Below are positions 61,893 to 64,000 of a stretch of DNA of 64,000 nucleotides, piece after piece. A model generated the notes under the pieces. It was not told where the DNA came from. It did no database searches and saw only the letters and a list, made by a program, of their open reading frames with translations. Source of the stretch: Echinicola rosea (GTDB taxonomy: Bacteria; Bacteroidota; Bacteroidia; Cytophagales; Cyclobacteriaceae); NCBI RefSeq assembly GCF_005281475.1, contig NZ_CP040106.1:3004501-3068500 (forward strand), written 5' to 3'. The first letter of the stretch is position 1, and each line of letters opens with the position of its first letter. A program made the position numbers and the translations under genes.

Positions 61893-63428
61893 ATGGCAAA
61901 TCGGACCAAAAGGCGTGCACCACGCAATGAATATACGAGCCCCAATCAGCTGTCGATTACAGGTTTTGAGACCCCGTTCCATAACCAACTTGACCCGAAC
62001 AACCGCTGGGTGCTGCTCAGTGCACAGATCCCGTGGGACGATCTGGTAGGCCTGTACAACAAACACCATCCAGCCAAACAAACGGGAAGGCCCTCGCTGA
62101 ACCCCAGGGTGCTGATCGGTGCGGTGATCATCAAGCATATCCTCAACCTTGATGACCGGGAGACGGTAGCCCAGATTACCGAAAACATGTATCTCCAGTA
62201 TTTTCTGGGCTACAGCTCCTATATCAGGGAAGCGCCCTTCGATGCCTCGCTGTTCGTGGATATCAGAAAGCGTCTGGGAGGGGAACTGATCGCCGAGATG
62301 AACGGGCGGATCCATGGATTTTCGATGGAAAGGAGGACAAAGAAGATAGAGAAAGGGAGTAAAGATAAAGATGGAGCAGGGGGATCACCTCCAAACAACA
62401 AGGGGGAGGTGCTGTATGACGCGACGGTCTGTCCGCAGGATATCGCCTACCCGACCGACCTTGGGCTGCTCAACAAAGCAAGGGAGATCACCGAGGCCAT
62501 CATAGACGAGCTGCACAGGAAAGCCCGGCAGGGCAAGAAGCCGAGAACCTACAGAAGGGTAGCGCGGAAGAACTACCTGAAGGTAGCCCAGAACAAGAAC
62601 CCCTCGAAAAAGACGATCCGCAAGGGGATAAAATCACAGCTCCAATACCTTTGCAGGAACTTTAAGACGATCGAAAAACAGCTGGACAATTTTGATGTCT
62701 TCCCTTTGGACCACAGGACACAGCGAAGCTATTGGATCATCGGGACACTTTATGAGCAACAGCTATGGATGTTCGAGCACCGCAGCCATCAGGTAGCAGA
62801 CCGGATAGTAAGTATTCACCAGCCCCATGTACGGCCGATAGTCCGTGGAAAGGCCAGGGCCAGGACGGAGTTCGGGGCGAAGATCCACCTTACGCTTGTG
62901 GACGGCTACTCTTTTTTGGACACAGTATCATGGGATGCCTTCAACGAGGGCAGCTGCCTGACCGATTATGTGGAAGGCTACCGGGAAAGGTTAGGTTTCT
63001 ATCCGGCCAAGGTGCTGGCCGACAAGATTTATTGTAACCGGGAGAACAGGAAGTGGCTGAAGGAAAAAGGGATAAAACTGGCGGCCAAGCCCTTGGGCAG
63101 GCCACCGGCCAGGGCAGTGGAAAACCACGTAAGTCCAGGAGAGCGGAACCCGATAGAAGGGAAATTCGGCCAGGCAAAGAACGGTTACGGCATGAACCGG
63201 ATCAGGGCAAGGCTGAAGGACACCAGCCAGTCGTGGATTGCCTCGATTATCCTAGTGCTCAACCTGGTCAAACTGGCCGGGGAGGCACTCCTGTGCCAGT
63301 GTTTTTCAGCAAGAGGGATCTCCAAATACGACCTTTTCCAATGGCTGGATATATTCCTGGCCAATTTTATAACAAAAAACCAGTACAGGCCACAACCTGT
63401 ACTGGTTTTACATAACTTAAATGGCTGA
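61893..63428 (+). CDS. IS5-superfamily / IS1182-like transposase
   Basis: The 511-residue product starts at ATG 61893 (a GTG 12 nt upstream is possible). The N-terminal DUF772-type region (RPSLNPRVLIGAVIIKHILNLDDRETVAQITENMYLQYFLGY) is followed by a DDE domain: LYDATVCPQDIAYPTD for the first Asp, FYPAKVLADKIYCNRENRKWLKEKGIKL for the second, and ERNPIEGKFGQAKNGYGMNRIRARL for the Glu. A central basic insert (residues ~140-240) is typical of the long IS1182-like group. It appears intact. Its 3' end overlaps a terminator hairpin. Confidence 0.9.
   Translation: MANRTKRRAPRNEYTSPNQLSITGFETPFHNQLDPNNRWVLLSAQIPWDDLVGLYNKHHPAKQTGRPSLNPRVLIGAVIIKHILNLDDRETVAQITENMYLQYFLGYSSYIREAPFDASLFVDIRKRLGGELIAEMNGRIHGFSMERRTKKIEKGSKDKDGAGGSPPNNKGEVLYDATVCPQDIAYPTDLGLLNKAREITEAIIDELHRKARQGKKPRTYRRVARKNYLKVAQNKNPSKKTIRKGIKSQLQYLCRNFKTIEKQLDNFDVFPLDHRTQRSYWIIGTLYEQQLWMFEHRSHQVADRIVSIHQPHVRPIVRGKARARTEFGAKIHLTLVDGYSFLDTVSWDAFNEGSCLTDYVEGYRERLGFYPAKVLADKIYCNRENRKWLKEKGIKLAAKPLGRPPARAVENHVSPGERNPIEGKFGQAKNGYGMNRIRARLKDTSQSWIASIILVLNLVKLAGEALLCQCFSARGISKYDLFQWLDIFLANFITKNQYRPQPVLVLHNLNG
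63376..63409 (+). terminator. Terminator inside the 3' end of the transposase gene
   Basis: A 14-bp perfect stem (AAAACCAGTACAGG / CCTGTACTGGTTTT) with a 6-nt loop ends 17 nt before the stop codon at 63426-63428. The T-run is part of the stem, so it can act on both strands and shields the IS from outside transcription. Confidence 0.65.
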
Positions 63429-63450
63429 GTTTTTCAGCAGGCCCTAGTTA

Positions 63451-64000
63451 GAGTGATAAAAATATAAGGATATAGTTGCTTCTTTTTAAACCCACGATTC
63501 TTATAGTTTCGGAAGGGAATAAAATAACTCCTTCTATTTTCTTGATTCCTGTTTTGACTTTATCCAATTTTCGATATCTTCTCTGGTAAAATCCAGTTTC
63601 CCTACTTTGGTTGTGATTTGCTGATGTGATAAAACCTAATAATCTTCCTGTATTTTTGAAATTACCAGAAATTACTATATTTGATTTGACTATAGCCGCT
63701 TTTTTGATAAATAACACTACTCTTACTATGCAACCACACTCTCACCGCACCACGGTCAAGGCGTATCCGAATCATTTATCTGATTGGATGATTCCACTTC
63801 AATTCATAGCTCACGCACAACTTTGTCCCCATTCACATCCAAAAATATCCTGTTTAGGGAGTTTTTTGAAAAGCAGGGATGGCGTAGTTTTAAGGAATAT
63901 CCGTTTATAAGCGGAAGTAAACATTTATGTTGTAAATGGATAAGATAAAAGAAACAGACGCAATACAGGTGTATCTATACAAGTGTTGGCGGTAATTTGA
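63451..64000. other. Right-edge stretch without an intact gene
   Basis: 550 nt with no supported complete gene. The frames at 63448-63717 (minus) and 63626-63910 (plus) show no domain. A minus-strand remnant of an HTH_17-like protein is seen at 63534-63635. Confidence 0.5.
63534..63635 (-). pseudogene. Possible remnant of an excisionase-type HTH gene
   Basis: A 33-codon minus-strand frame reads TTKVGKLDFTREDIENWI followed by KSKQESRK and a stop. This resembles the C-terminal part of HTH_17 excisionase-like proteins (compare AGKLYFIRDEITEWI in the 45239-45580 gene). The N-terminal part is missing or frameshifted, with a stop directly upstream. It is short, so the call is tentative. It may mark an older integrative element. 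Confidence 0.35.

Larger units (their letters stand above)
61806..63444 (+). mobile_element. IS5-superfamily (IS1182-like) insertion sequence
   Basis: The ends GGGTCTGCTGATAAA and (reverse complement of the right end) GGGCCTGCTGAAAAA match at 13 of 15 positions. TAGTTA stands immediately outside both ends (61800-61805 and 63445-63450), a probable 6-bp target duplication. Length 1639 bp. Confidence 0.85.

Noticed and set aside
1..64000. CRISPR arrays and known phage-defence systems
   Set aside because: No regularly spaced repeats with unique spacers were found and no restriction, Cas, CBASS, Thoeris or retron proteins are recognisable; the cargo of the island is metal resistance and regulators.

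Overview
The window looks like a chromosomal piece of a marine Bacteroidota, most likely a Cyclobacteriaceae member close to Echinicola. This is an inference from gene content: a SusC/SusD pair with a sulfatase, a chromosomal subclass B1 metallo-beta-lactamase, DUF4374/DUF6528/DUF2271 proteins, and starts that mostly lack Shine-Dalgarno sequences. No database search was possible.

Layout. 1-10.3 kb: the end of a polysaccharide-deacetylase-like gene, a secreted esterase, then a minus-strand polysaccharide utilisation region (SusC, SusD, a beta-propeller lyase-like protein joined to SusD by an ATGA overlap, a sulfatase and a DUF6528 lipoprotein). 10.3-13 kb: 2.6 kb without genes, made of degenerate repeats. 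One repeat copy is split by a 594-nt ORF-less group II intron whose ends can be fixed by comparison with an unsplit copy about 1 kb away. 13-15.2 kb: a polytopic membrane protein and a divergent GNAT acetyltransferase. 15.3-24.6 kb: an iron/siderophore locus of the Xus type (TonB receptor, DUF4374 lipoprotein, ankyrin protein, DUF2271 protein and a PepSY membrane protein fused to a flavodoxin/FAD/NAD(P) reductase) with a divergent AraC regulator. 24.7-45 kb: a TlpA-like thioredoxin, a two-component system with three downstream genes, a K+/H+-type antiporter, a GDPD-alkaline phosphatase fusion, a B1 metallo-beta-lactamase, the proC-proB-proA operon, a patatin-BamA-like protein, an LRR-like protein, an M50 protease and a HAD phosphatase.

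45.1-61.7 kb is an integrative element in the 3' half of a tRNA gene with anticodon CAT. A perfect 61-bp direct repeat (45109-45169 and 61622-61682) gives attL and attR. The tyrosine integrase lies at the right end and a small excisionase-type HTH protein at the left end. The cargo is an ATP-grasp-like gene with a foreign-looking Shine-Dalgarno sequence, three XRE regulators (two tandem paralogues sharing an unusual asparagine-rich linker), a small partner gene, and a heavy-metal efflux operon: His-rich protein, TolC-like protein, His-rich lipoprotein, adaptor, a Tat-exported superoxide-dismutase-like protein and a CusA/CzcA-type pump. An IS256-family element sits directly behind the pump gene. 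To the right of attR are an IS5-superfamily element and traces of what may be an older related element in the same tRNA.

The strongest points for follow-up are the tRNA-targeted metal-resistance element with its atypical exported SOD, the intron with a readable EBS1-IBS1 pairing, the reductase-fused Xus-like locus, and the ATP-grasp cassette.
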